Position numbers and translations under genes: made by a program | The notes under the pieces: generated by a model | What the model saw: only the letters and a program-made list of their open reading frames with translations | What the model was told of the DNA's origin: nothing | Database searches by the model: none | NCBI GenBank assembly: GCA_005805305.1 | Contig: SYMW01000033.1 | Coordinates: 1-43,450, forward strand | Length of the DNA stretch: 43,450 nucleotides | Direction: 5' to 3' | Source: Verrucomicrobiales bacterium | GTDB taxonomy: Bacteria > Verrucomicrobiota > Verrucomicrobiia > Limisphaerales > F1-80-MAGS106 | In this document: in pieces, positions 7,658 to 16,056 of the stretch | Numbering within the stretch: position 1 is the first letter of the stretch | How the letters are laid out: every line of letters starts with the position of its first letter

Positions 7658-8818
7658 TCAATCTCTTGGTGCAGAACGAATCTCGTCCAACGCTGAAGCC
7701 ATGGCTTCCGCGAGACGCTGGCGGTAGGTCTGCTGACCGATAAGAAGCGCCTCCTCGCGGTTCGACAGATACCCTGCCTCCACCAAAACCGCGGGTCGAT
7801 TTTGCAGCCTGAGCACTCCGGGATACCGGGCCCGGCGCAAACCTCGATCGAGCCGCCCCGACGCGTTCACGATGGCGCGATGGATGCAGATCGAAAATCG
7901 AAGATTCTCGTCGTCGAACGAATTATTGGGAAAGGCAGCATGAGGCTTGTCGCTGAGGTCTCGAACCAGATGAGAATGCATGCCGACAGGAGGCATGCAG
8001 TAGGTTTCGATGCCGGATTGGCGGTGGGATTCTTCGGAATTAAAATGAAGGCTCAGAAATAACTTGGCGCCAAGAGAATCCGCAATGGCCACGCGTTCGG
8101 CAACACTGAGCTCCATGTCATTGGTTCTGGTCATGGCGACTGTCCAGCCTCGGTTACCGAGCAACCGCCCGAGTCGCAACCCCAAATCCAGGGTCAATTC
8201 CTTTTCAAACCGCCCATCGACAACACTCTGCGCGCCGACGTTCCGTCCCCCATGCCCCGGGTCGATCACGATCACATCGTTAGAACTGGTGGTCGCCGCC
8301 AACGACGAAACGCTTAAGAGCGGCTTGATCGTTTTTTCAATGTCTAAGGCATTGGCTATCAATTCTCCGGACGAGGCAAATCGGAGGGGGTAGGCAAGCC
8401 AGCAATTGACTCCACGCCATTTCGCGAGCGGAGAACCCGGGACCAGGTCCAGGACTGTTCGCCCGGTTTGAAGCAAGTGCCGGCCCTGGAATAGAACGAG
8501 ACCGGCCCCAGGAAAGCCGTTGGTGGCGCACCAAGCGCTGATGCCGAGCCAAGAATTAGTGGAGGGACTGACGGCCATCTTAGCGTTGGAAGCGCTCGTG
8601 AAATCAGGACCGATCTCCCCATGCACGACTTTCTCGGCAAGGGGGCGGGATGAATCCACGGCGCTTGGATTCGTGCCGCTCATCTCGCGTGATGATGCAG
8701 CCAGGGGAGTGGGGTGATTAAGGCCTGATCGAGGAGAAGGCTGACAGGCACTGACCAAAACCAGCAGCAGGCAAGCGAGACTTCTGGGCAAGATCGAAAA
8801 AGAAAATTTGTCAAACAT
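7658..8818 (-). CDS. Lipoprotein N-acetylmuramoyl-L-alanine amidase (Amidase_3)
   Basis: A 386-residue zinc amidase that would cleave the bond between MurNAc and the stem peptide of peptidoglycan. The N-terminus is a lipoprotein signal (LACLLLVLVSAC, lipidated Cys25), so the enzyme is membrane-anchored outside the cytoplasm. Residues about 88-170 form a small accessory domain (WLGISAWCATNGF onward). The amidase domain follows, with DPGHGG (His189), Glu206 in FEKEL, LSLHFNS (His258), and the final catalytic Glu in LVEAGYLSN. The frame is open to 8989, but the ATG at 8818 is chosen because it places the lipoprotein signal at the N-terminus. It is divergent from the ubiX-like gene and shares a probable transcript with the epimerase. 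Confidence 0.88.
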   Translation of the reverse strand: MFDKFSFSILPRSLACLLLVLVSACQPSPRSGLNHPTPLAASSREMSGTNPSAVDSSRPLAEKVVHGEIGPDFTSASNAKMAVSPSTNSWLGISAWCATNGFPGAGLVLFQGRHLLQTGRTVLDLVPGSPLAKWRGVNCWLAYPLRFASSGELIANALDIEKTIKPLLSVSSLAATTSSNDVIVIDPGHGGRNVGAQSVVDGRFEKELTLDLGLRLGRLLGNRGWTVAMTRTNDMELSVAERVAIADSLGAKLFLSLHFNSEESHRQSGIETYCMPPVGMHSHLVRDLSDKPHAAFPNNSFDDENLRFSICIHRAIVNASGRLDRGLRRARYPGVLRLQNRPAVLVEAGYLSNREEALLIGQQTYRQRLAEAMASALDEIRSAPRD

Positions 8819-9046
8819 CGCGGGCACACACCGATTGTGTGGAGGTTTGCGGGACACACAAGCTAGAAGAGAATGAACGGCTCTCTCCGCACCAAAAAAA
8901 AATCGAGCGGGCGCGTTTCGCGAAAGAAACAATCCGTCCGGAAGGGAACCACGCATCCAGTAGGCGGCGTTCGCTCGTTGACTTTCCACAGGACGCTATT
9001 GCGCGGCGGCCAAACTTCCTCCACTTTGCTGTCCATACGAGCCGTT

Positions 9047-9604
9047 ATGCGGATCTTGGTGGCCATCACTGGAGCGAGTGGATCGATTTATGCCCAACGA
9101 TTGTTGGACAATCTTGACGCGCGGACGCATGAGATCCATCTGATCCAAAGCCAATACGCGGCCCTGGTGATCCGGGAAGAACTGCCGGGATCGTTGCGCG
9201 TTCCCGAGGGGGTCAGTTCCCACTCGTTGAAGAGCATGAACGCGCCGTTCGTCAGCGGTTCGAACGCTTTTGATGCGATGGTGATCATCCCTTGCAGCAT
9301 GGGAACCTTGGGACGAGTGGCGCATGGGCTGAGTTCGGATGCCTTGCTGCGGGCAGCCGACGTGATGCTGAAAGAGAAGAGAAAGCTTATCCTCGTCCCT
9401 CGAGAAACACCGTTGAGTTTGATACACGTGAAGAATTTCGAGTTGCTATTGCTCGCGGGAGCCATCCTTGTGCCCGCCAATCCCTCCTTTTACACACGTC
9501 CCCAAACGGTGGCCGAAGTGGCGGATACAGTGGTGGCCCGGGTGCTCGATCACCTCGGAGCCCCTCATCGGCTCGTGGCCCGCTGGCAGGAGGAAAAGGA
9601 TTAA
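9047..9604 (+). CDS. ubiX: UbiX-like flavin prenyltransferase
   Basis: A 185-residue UbiX/Pad1 family protein. UbiX prenylates FMN to make the cofactor of UbiD-type decarboxylases. The N-terminal ILVAITGASGSIYAQRLL contains the flavin-binding GASGS, and the mid-region PCSMGTLGRVAHG and C-terminal VPANPSFYTRPQTVAEV are typical. Context with mqnP-, mqnE- and mqnA-type genes downstream suggests service to the decarboxylation step of the futalosine menaquinone route. The frame opens at 8873, but the ATG at 9047 starts the first beta strand of the fold. The stop is one base before the ATG of the next gene, so translation is probably coupled. Confidence 0.88.
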   Translation: MRILVAITGASGSIYAQRLLDNLDARTHEIHLIQSQYAALVIREELPGSLRVPEGVSSHSLKSMNAPFVSGSNAFDAMVIIPCSMGTLGRVAHGLSSDALLRAADVMLKEKRKLILVPRETPLSLIHVKNFELLLLAGAILVPANPSFYTRPQTVAEVADTVVARVLDHLGAPHRLVARWQEEKD

Positions 9605-9605
9605 G

Positions 9606-10526
9606 ATGAGTTCGGCGCTGGCTGCATGGCTTAGGAACTATGCCGGGTTCGTGAAGTTATCCCACACCCTGTTCGCCCTCCCGTTCGCACTGGCTTCAAT
9701 GCTCCTGGCCGCGAGGGACAATCGAGGGTGGCCAGGCTGGAGGACTTTTCTTCTAATCCTTTTAGCCATGACCGGCGCAAGAACTTGCGCCATGGCTTTC
9801 AACCGAATTGTCGATCGAAAATTCGATGCCCTGAACCCCAGAACCTCGGACCGCCACTTGCCAGCCTCCATCATATCATTGACCACAGCTTGGACGGTTT
9901 GCTTGTCAGGCGGGCTGCTATTGGTCCTGGCCGCGTGGCTCTTGAATCCCTTGTGCTTCTACTTGTCGCCAGTGGCGCTATTCATGGTGTGCTTTTACTC
10001 CGTCACCAAACGGTTTACTGACTATACCCATGTCTGGCTCGGCTTGGCTCTTGCCCTGTCGCCTTTGGGAGCCTGGCTTGCGGTGCGCGGGCAGATAGCA
10101 TGGTTTCCTATCAGGGAGAGCATTCTGATCCCTCTGATTCTCGCATCGGCGGTCGTGTTCTGGCTGATCGGATTCGATATCATTTATTCCCTCCAAGATT
10201 ACGAATTTGACAAGAAACAAGGGCTGAAATCTTTGGTCGTCGCCTGGGGGCCCAAGAACGCGCTGAAAGCCGCTTTTCTTTCCCACCTCATCACCTGGGG
10301 CATCTTGGGCCTCTTCGGTGTGATTTGCCGTTTTCGCATCGCCTATTTTGTCGGCCTTTTGATAATTCTCGTGTGCTTTTTGATGGAGCATTGGCTGGCC
10401 AGAAGGCGCAGCCTGAATTGGGTAAACATTGCTTTTTTCAGGCTCAATGTCCTGGTCAGCATCGTTTTTCTTGTGGCCACGGCGACCGAAGTTATTTTTC
10501 CATGGGTTCGATTCAAATTCTTCTAA
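9606..10526 (+). CDS. mqnP: UbiA-family polyprenyltransferase, probably MqnP of the futalosine pathway
   Basis: A 306-residue membrane prenyltransferase with about eight to nine hydrophobic segments. The first aspartate motif is NRIVDRKFDALNPRTSDR (Asn66, Asp70, Asp74) and the second is DYEFDKKQGLKS (Asp198, Asp202). It would attach the polyprenyl chain to the aromatic ring of a quinone precursor. Family membership is clear. Assignment to the futalosine menaquinone route rests on its place between the ubiX-like gene (1-base gap) and mqnE (25-base overlap). The ATG at 9606 is chosen over the upstream open frame because the family starts here. Confidence 0.85.
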   Translation: MSSALAAWLRNYAGFVKLSHTLFALPFALASMLLAARDNRGWPGWRTFLLILLAMTGARTCAMAFNRIVDRKFDALNPRTSDRHLPASIISLTTAWTVCLSGGLLLVLAAWLLNPLCFYLSPVALFMVCFYSVTKRFTDYTHVWLGLALALSPLGAWLAVRGQIAWFPIRESILIPLILASAVVFWLIGFDIIYSLQDYEFDKKQGLKSLVVAWGPKNALKAAFLSHLITWGILGLFGVICRFRIAYFVGLLIILVCFLMEHWLARRRSLNWVNIAFFRLNVLVSIVFLVATATEVIFPWVRFKFF

Positions 10527-11632
10527 GTAAAGCGGTGGAGGGCAGCGGCCTGGAGGACCTGTTCGACAAGGTGGCGGCGGGTCAACGGATCACCGAATCC
10601 GACGCGCGCAAACTGTTCGAGTCGATAAACTTGAATGCGATCGGAGCCATCGCCGATTTTGCTAATCAACGGAAGAATGGGCTCCGCGCGAGCTATATTC
10701 TGAACCGATACATCAACTATTCAAACTACTGCATCCTGAGCTGCCAGTTTTGCGCCTTCGCCCGCAAAAAACGAAACGCGGACGGGTTCCAGCTCAGCAT
10801 CCCCGAAATCGTGGACAAGGCGCGGGAAGCGTTGAAGTTCGGGATCACCGAACTGCATATCGTCGGCGGCCTCCACCCGAATCTTCCCTTTGGACATTAC
10901 CTAGAAATGTTGACTGCACTGAGGTCGCTCTCCCCCGCGCTTCACTTAAAATGCTTCACCGCGATCGAAATATTGCACATCGCCTGGCTCGCGCGAAAGT
11001 CTGTGCGCGAGACCCTTCAACTCTTCAAGGAGGCCGGACTAGACTCGTTGACAGGAGGGGGCGCGGAAATCTTCAAGAACGAAGTTCGATCCCAAATCGC
11101 GAAAGGGAAAGAATCCGCTTCTGAATACTTGGATGTCCATAGGCAATGGCATCTCATGGGAGGTCGAAGCACATGCACGATGCTTTATGGGCATGTCGAA
11201 TCTCTCGAGGATAGAGTGGACCACTTAAGCCAGCTTCGGTCATTGCAGGATGAAACGGGAGGCTTTACGGGTTTCATTCCGTTAGCTTATCAGCCGGGCA
11301 ATAACTCGATCCCAATCCACCACGGTCCAACCGGATTTGATTCCCTGCGAACACTCGCTATCAGCCGCATCTTTCTCGACAACTTCGATCATCTCACCGC
11401 CTACTGGATTGGGTTAGGCACACGGCTCGCCCAAGTCGCCCTCCACTACGGCGCGGACGACCTCCACGGAACGATCCTTGAGGAACATATCTTCCATATG
11501 GCGGGCTCGACTTCCCCCCAATTGCAAACGGAATCGGAAATGATCAAAGCCATCGTCGAAGCCGGAAGAATTCCGGTCCAACGAGATACTTTCTACGAGG
11601 CGCTTCGAATTCATGAGTCGTTGTCATTCTAA
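10502..11632 (+). CDS. mqnE: Aminodeoxyfutalosine synthase (radical SAM)
   Basis: A 376-residue radical SAM enzyme of the futalosine pathway, expected to join 3-[(1-carboxyvinyl)oxy]benzoate and SAM into aminodeoxyfutalosine. The [4Fe-4S] ligands are Cys77, Cys81 and Cys84 (CILSCQFC). Family blocks include ITELHIVGGLHPNLPF, GLDSLTGGGAEIF and the C-terminal EEHIFHMAGS. The GGGAEIF form fits MqnE better than MqnC, which usually reads GGGGEIL. The ATG at 10502 overlaps the end of mqnP by 25 bases, indicating tight coupling. mqnA follows after 38 bases; mqnC and mqnD are not in this window. Confidence 0.9.
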   Translation: MGSIQILLSKAVEGSGLEDLFDKVAAGQRITESDARKLFESINLNAIGAIADFANQRKNGLRASYILNRYINYSNYCILSCQFCAFARKKRNADGFQLSIPEIVDKAREALKFGITELHIVGGLHPNLPFGHYLEMLTALRSLSPALHLKCFTAIEILHIAWLARKSVRETLQLFKEAGLDSLTGGGAEIFKNEVRSQIAKGKESASEYLDVHRQWHLMGGRSTCTMLYGHVESLEDRVDHLSQLRSLQDETGGFTGFIPLAYQPGNNSIPIHHGPTGFDSLRTLAISRIFLDNFDHLTAYWIGLGTRLAQVALHYGADDLHGTILEEHIFHMAGSTSPQLQTESEMIKAIVEAGRIPVQRDTFYEALRIHESLSF

Positions 11633-11670
11633 AAGCGACGTCATAAATTATTGCCCATCAGAATTGAGGT

Positions 11671-12564
11671 ATGTCCACGAGTTCAGATGATCCATTGCCC
11701 AAGTTAAAGCTCGCTCCCGCCGAATCGGCCGAGGAATTGGCGGTCAAGTTCAACCGAGAGAAAAGGGCCGTCCAACAACAAAGAGAGAGCCTTCTGACCG
11801 AGGCGCCCACTCGGTTCAAGATTGGCTCGGTGCCCTATCTCAACGCCATCCCGCTGACACGCGGACTTGAGGATGACTTGAGGATTGCTCCGCCTTCCAG
11901 GCTGGCCCGCATGCTCGATGCAAACGAAGTCGACGCCGCGTTGATCAGCATCGTGGAGGTTCTCCTCAAGGATCGTTATGATGTGCTAAACGGGATTGGA
12001 GTGGCCTCCCTGGGCGAAGTGAAGAGCGTGTTCTTGGCTCATCAGCGCCCCTTGGAGGAATTAGAGACCGTGTTCTGTGACACGGCTTCGCTGACGAGCG
12101 TTTGCCTCCTTAAAGTGCTTCTCGCAGAGCGAGGACTGACCCCTGTTTACAAGCCCTTTGATCCGGGCGATTCGGCGGTTATTCCAGAAGCGGTGCTCTT
12201 GATCGGGGATCCAGCCATTCAATTCCTCCTGGAGCAGCGGACGCATCAGATTTGGGATCTGGGAGCCGCCTGGTACGAATGGACCCGGCTCCCGTTTGTC
12301 TATGCCGTCTGGGCTCTTAAAAGGGGCGTTGAGAACACGGCGTTGAAGCGACAGCTGATCGAGGCCAAGGATTTCGGATTGGAGACCCTCGAGCAGATCA
12401 TCGAGTCAAGGACTGAGTTCGACGCCACTTTCCGCCAGGACTATCTCGGATGGCACATTCACTACCATATCGGCGCGGACGAGCAGCGCGGGATAGCAAA
12501 GTTCATGGAGCTCCTCGCCAAGCACGGGCTCGGTCCAGTGTTCCAGCCCCGCTGGGTTTCCTGA
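11671..12564 (+). CDS. mqnA: Chorismate dehydratase (menaquinone biosynthesis MqnA)
   Basis: A 297-residue protein of the MqnA/MqnD family. MqnA dehydrates chorismate to 3-[(1-carboxyvinyl)oxy]benzoate, the first committed step of the futalosine route. The typical opening IGSVPYLNAIPLTRGL starts only at residue 51, followed by DAALISIVE, LIGDPAI and DLGAAWYEWTRLPFVYAVW, all standard. The first ~48 residues (charged, EELAVKFNREKRAVQQQRE, probably helical) are an extension most family members lack. The ATG at 11671 lies 38 bases after mqnE. An internal start is possible, but no good one lies just before the conserved block. Confidence 0.9.
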   Translation: MSTSSDDPLPKLKLAPAESAEELAVKFNREKRAVQQQRESLLTEAPTRFKIGSVPYLNAIPLTRGLEDDLRIAPPSRLARMLDANEVDAALISIVEVLLKDRYDVLNGIGVASLGEVKSVFLAHQRPLEELETVFCDTASLTSVCLLKVLLAERGLTPVYKPFDPGDSAVIPEAVLLIGDPAIQFLLEQRTHQIWDLGAAWYEWTRLPFVYAVWALKRGVENTALKRQLIEAKDFGLETLEQIIESRTEFDATFRQDYLGWHIHYHIGADEQRGIAKFMELLAKHGLGPVFQPRWVS

Positions 12565-12589
12565 GGCGGCGAAGGGGGGTCGCGGAGGA

Positions 12590-13450
12590 TCAACTGCTGG
12601 CGCTCGTGTAACGCCTCAGCGAGAACCTCCAGACGCCCTGGGAAATGACAAAACACGCGCAACACATTGCCACGAGCAACAACACGCTCTCGAGAGTCGC
12701 CAGCTTGCTCGCAAGAACCCTGGCTGGCACATTGGAAACCAGCAGCATCGGGAGCACGAACGTGAAAACTCTGCGGTAGGCTCCATGAAATATTTCGTCC
12801 GGAAGCCGCGCGATATTGAATAAGTTGTAATAGCCCCAAATGATGCCCTGCGCTCGCACGGTCCAAAAACTGATGCTCGCCATCATGAACATGAGCGAGT
12901 AGTGGATCATGACGCCGATGCCGCAAAGAAAAAGGAACAGCGCGCATTGCCCCGCGGAAGGGCGTAATTGAAGTTGCCAACCCGCGTAGCCCATCACCGC
13001 CAACGCGCTTCCCGCGTTCACAAAGCTCCCGAGATCCACCTGCCGCAACGAGAGCAGAAACCGCGTGCTGGCGGGCAGCAACAGGATGAAGTCCATGCGC
13101 CCCGTTCGAACATGCTCCGAAAGCTGAGTGCAATTGTTCAAGAAAATCGCGGCGAATAGTTGCTGGATGAAATGGCTCACTCCCATCAGCAAGACGACCT
13201 CCCATTTCGTCCACGACGCGATTTCGTCAGTCTGAAGATACAGCACGTGGATGAAACTGAGTTGCAGCACAAACCAAATCATTTCCACCACGATCCACAT
13301 CGCGAAATTGGCCTTGAACCCCATTTCACGAATGATCGAGTTCTTCCACAATGCGGCGTAGATGCGCGCATAACGCGCCAGCGAGCGGCCAACGACAGCC
13401 GGAGTTCGCGCAACCCGGGGGCCGGAGTCATGGGAAAAGTTCGTGTTCAT
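12590..13450 (-). CDS. ABC-2 type permease (DUF990 / ABC2_membrane_6 family)
   Basis: A 286-residue membrane protein with about six hydrophobic segments. The N-terminal amphipathic region (YARIYAALWKNSIIREMGFKAN in part) and the long middle segment HVRTGRMDFILLLPAS followed by IARLPDEIF are typical of the ABC2_membrane_6 group of export permeases. These work as pairs with an ATPase. A second family member lies immediately upstream on the same strand (30-base gap), so the two should form a heterodimer. No ATPase gene is visible in the window. The cargo is unknown. The 3' end converges on mqnA, 25 bases away. Confidence 0.82.
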   Translation of the reverse strand: MNTNFSHDSGPRVARTPAVVGRSLARYARIYAALWKNSIIREMGFKANFAMWIVVEMIWFVLQLSFIHVLYLQTDEIASWTKWEVVLLMGVSHFIQQLFAAIFLNNCTQLSEHVRTGRMDFILLLPASTRFLLSLRQVDLGSFVNAGSALAVMGYAGWQLQLRPSAGQCALFLFLCGIGVMIHYSLMFMMASISFWTVRAQGIIWGYYNLFNIARLPDEIFHGAYRRVFTFVLPMLLVSNVPARVLASKLATLESVLLLVAMCCACFVISQGVWRFSLRRYTSASS

Positions 13451-13480
13451 CGCTTAAAGTCCACGGTTCAACAACCCGGC

Positions 13481-14284
13481 TTATCCCCCAGAAGCCGTGT
13501 AGCGCCTGATCCCGCGTCGCCACACAAATCCGGCCGCCAAATAGGCGATCCCCACCCAAGCCGCCTGCATGGCCAATCCCATCGCCAGCTCGGGGCCTTT
13601 GGCGCGGCCCAGGTAAACGCTCACCGGGAAAAAAAGCTCATACGGAAATGGAGAAAACTTCAACACGGTCACGACGGATGAGGGCAGTATATCGATGGGG
13701 AACAAATGGCCTCCCGCAATATATTCGAAGGCAAAGAGTATAAAAATAAACGTGGACACCTCGGCGACCCAAAATGCGAGAAGTGCCATTGTGTAGGAGA
13801 TGAAAAACTGCAGCAGGCCAGCCATGACGGTCGACAAACCGAAGGCCGCAACCGTCATCAGGTCCTCCGGAAGAACAAAATGAGCGCGCTTGATGTATAT
13901 GAAAATGGCGATTGGCCCCAGAGCCGCGATCATGTAAACCAGACGGCCGCCGAAGAATAAGGTCAGCCTGTAAGCCATATAATCGATCGGTTTGATCAAG
14001 AATTGGCTGATGTTGCCGTCCTTGATGTCGGCGGCTATCTGCCAATCGTCCTCGGTCACCGCCGTCAGTCCGTCCACAATGGTCACGATCAAATAATAAG
14101 ACACCATCTGGCTCAACAAATACCCAGAGACAGCCCCGCCCGCCTCCTTGGATCGATAAATGGCTTCCCAGAGGAAGAGCGTGGCGCTCAGGGGAATGAG
14201 ACCAAAACACGCGCGCACCAGAAAATTCACCCTGTAAACCAGGGTGTTTTGGATGCCGATGTTCAGAACATTCCAGTACTTCAT
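13481..14284 (-). CDS. ABC-2 type permease (DUF990 / ABC2_membrane_6 family), partner
   Basis: A 267-residue membrane protein related to its downstream neighbour. It shows the family sequence YRVNFLVRACFGLIP near the start, the segment DIKDGNISQFLIKPIDYMAY (equivalent to the RTGRMDFILLLP region of the partner) and six hydrophobic stretches. A TTG at 14299 would add five residues, but the ATG at 14284 is preferred since the conserved MKYWNVLNIG opening begins there; neither has a clear Shine-Dalgarno. Probably co-transcribed with the second permease; the missing ATPase must be encoded elsewhere. Confidence 0.82.
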   Translation of the reverse strand: MKYWNVLNIGIQNTLVYRVNFLVRACFGLIPLSATLFLWEAIYRSKEAGGAVSGYLLSQMVSYYLIVTIVDGLTAVTEDDWQIAADIKDGNISQFLIKPIDYMAYRLTLFFGGRLVYMIAALGPIAIFIYIKRAHFVLPEDLMTVAAFGLSTVMAGLLQFFISYTMALLAFWVAEVSTFIFILFAFEYIAGGHLFPIDILPSSVVTVLKFSPFPYELFFPVSVYLGRAKGPELAMGLAMQAAWVGIAYLAAGFVWRRGIRRYTASGG

Positions 14285-14355
14285 CGCGGGTTTGGTCAAA
14301 AACGCTAAAGCTTTGGCGCTTGCGTGAAATGAGGAAACGAAAGTAGAAACTCCGC

Positions 14356-15915
14356 GTGAAAAAGCAACCAGACAACGTTTCCCCGATCGCCATGTCGCAG
14401 GGTCTCAGGCGATATCTTTATTTTACGGCGGCTTGCACCGGCGCGGCGATCATGATTGTCGAAATCCTCGGGGCGAAAATGCTGACACCTTATTTCGGCG
14501 CCTCGCATTTCGTGTGGACAGCCCAAATCGCCGTCACCTTGGCTTCCCTCGCGGCAGGTTATTACGCCGGAGGCGCTCTCGTGGACCGTTCTCCAGCCCT
14601 CCATCGCATTTACGGGTTGATATTGGTTGCCGCAGTCTATCTGGCCGCGATGATCACTCTCCTCGAGCCCCTCTCCAAGCGCTTTCTGGCATTCAATCTG
14701 GCCGCGGGAACTCTGGTGGCCGCCAGTGTTTTGTTTTTTATCCCGCTGGGAATACTGGCCATGGTGGGCCCATTCTTTGTGCGCGTGCTGCTCTTGTCGC
14801 CGGGCAACGTTGGAGGCGCCGTAGGGAGGCTCAGCGCGATCAGCACCGTGGGGAGCATGATCGGCACGATGCTCATCGGTTACGTCCTGCTTCCGCTAGC
14901 CCCAAACTCCACCACCATGTTCTGCACGAGCTTATTTCTCGCCGCCCTTTCGCTGGTCTATTTCCTCGCGTGGTCGCGCGGCCGCGCCCCGGGCGCAACG
15001 GCCTTGATGGTGGCGACCGCCGCCGTCGGAGCCGTCGGTGTTCGCATTGATCACGTCGCCACCTACCCCAACTCCAAAATTCTCGCGAGAAAAAACTCCG
15101 ACTTCGGAAGCATGCATGTTGTGGAAGTGTCCGGGGGGATTCGATATTACATGAACGATTTCCTGATTCAAAACAGCTACGATCCCGCCACCAAGGAAAG
15201 CGTGTCCCTTTTCACTCACATGCTGCAGCTCCTGTCCCAAACCTATTCCCCAAAACTGCAAGAGGTCCTCTGCATCGGCGTGGGGATTGGAATCGTCCCC
15301 ATGAAACTCGTCGACGCCGGCGTGAAAGTGGACGTCGTGGAAATCAACCCGGAAGTCATTCCTCTAGCGAAGGATTATTTCAATTTTCGTCCATCGGAAC
15401 TCACCGTGCATGTGGCGGATGGGCGGCAATTCTTGAACCATAACAGGCGCCATTACGACGCCGTCGTCCTGGACGCTTTCCTGGGAGACTCCTCGCCTTC
15501 CCATCTGCTGACCGCCGAAGCCTTCGGCTCTATGCGCCAAAGTCTCAAAAAGGAAGGCGTCCTGGTCATCAACTGTTTTGGAAGCTTCACCCCCGGGGAA
15601 GACTTCTTCCTCGCCTCGCTGGACCAAACTTTAAAAACTCAATTCTCCGATGTCCGAATACACCACTCCGGACACGGCAACGTGTTCTTTGTCGCGTCTG
15701 CGTCGCCTCTCGTCGTTCATCACCAGCCGAATTTCGCGGGCCTGCCAGCTTCCATCCAGAATGAGGCTCGACGGGCTTGGGAAAACATTGGAACGACGGA
15801 TCCTAAGAATGGCCGCGTCTTGACGGATGATTTCAATCCCGTCGAATTCCACGATGCCAAAAACCGCGAAGGATTCCGCAGGTCATTGGCTTCCGCCATG
15901 CTTCGGCGCAATTAA
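14356..15915 (+). CDS. Membrane-anchored spermidine synthase-like protein (fused transporter-like and aminopropyltransferase domains)
   Basis: A 519-residue two-domain protein. Residues about 15-235 form some six to seven membrane helices starting with the GAAIMIVEILGAKMLTPYFG motif common to fused MFS/spermidine synthases. The C-terminal cytoplasmic part is a spermidine-synthase-type Rossmann methyltransferase fold: LCIGVGIGIVPMKLVDAG, VDVVEINPEVIPLAK, VVLDAFLGDSSPSHLLTAE. It would bind a SAM-like nucleotide; whether it makes a polyamine is uncertain. The start is GTG at 14356; an ATG at 14392 lies nearer the first helix. The gene ends at the first base of repeat copy A. Confidence 0.82.
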   Translation: MKKQPDNVSPIAMSQGLRRYLYFTAACTGAAIMIVEILGAKMLTPYFGASHFVWTAQIAVTLASLAAGYYAGGALVDRSPALHRIYGLILVAAVYLAAMITLLEPLSKRFLAFNLAAGTLVAASVLFFIPLGILAMVGPFFVRVLLLSPGNVGGAVGRLSAISTVGSMIGTMLIGYVLLPLAPNSTTMFCTSLFLAALSLVYFLAWSRGRAPGATALMVATAAVGAVGVRIDHVATYPNSKILARKNSDFGSMHVVEVSGGIRYYMNDFLIQNSYDPATKESVSLFTHMLQLLSQTYSPKLQEVLCIGVGIGIVPMKLVDAGVKVDVVEINPEVIPLAKDYFNFRPSELTVHVADGRQFLNHNRRHYDAVVLDAFLGDSSPSHLLTAEAFGSMRQSLKKEGVLVINCFGSFTPGEDFFLASLDQTLKTQFSDVRIHHSGHGNVFFVASASPLVVHHQPNFAGLPASIQNEARRAWENIGTTDPKNGRVLTDDFNPVEFHDAKNREGFRRSLASAMLRRN

Positions 15916-16056
15916 CCTCAAAACGGCCGTAGAACTTGGTGCAGATTTGCAAAAGCCTGAATGAGAAAGGTTTGACGAAGAGCGAGCCCTATCCGTTATG
16001 GAGCTGGTGAGTGCTTCGTCAAAACTTTATCGCCAGGGGCAACTGCCGTATTAATG
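15916..16056 (+). repeat. Family-1 dispersed element, copy A (141 bp, 21-bp internal deletion)
   Basis: This copy begins directly after the stop of the spermidine-synthase-like gene and runs into the 3' end of the M3 peptidase gene. It matches the copies at 20946 and 32938 along its length except for one internal gap of exactly 21 bases (seven codons) after ATCGCCAG. The ends are an imperfect inverted repeat (15916-15932 against 16040-16056, 12 of 17 by eye). It supplies the last 19 codons and the stop of the M3 peptidase on the minus strand. Confidence 0.88.
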
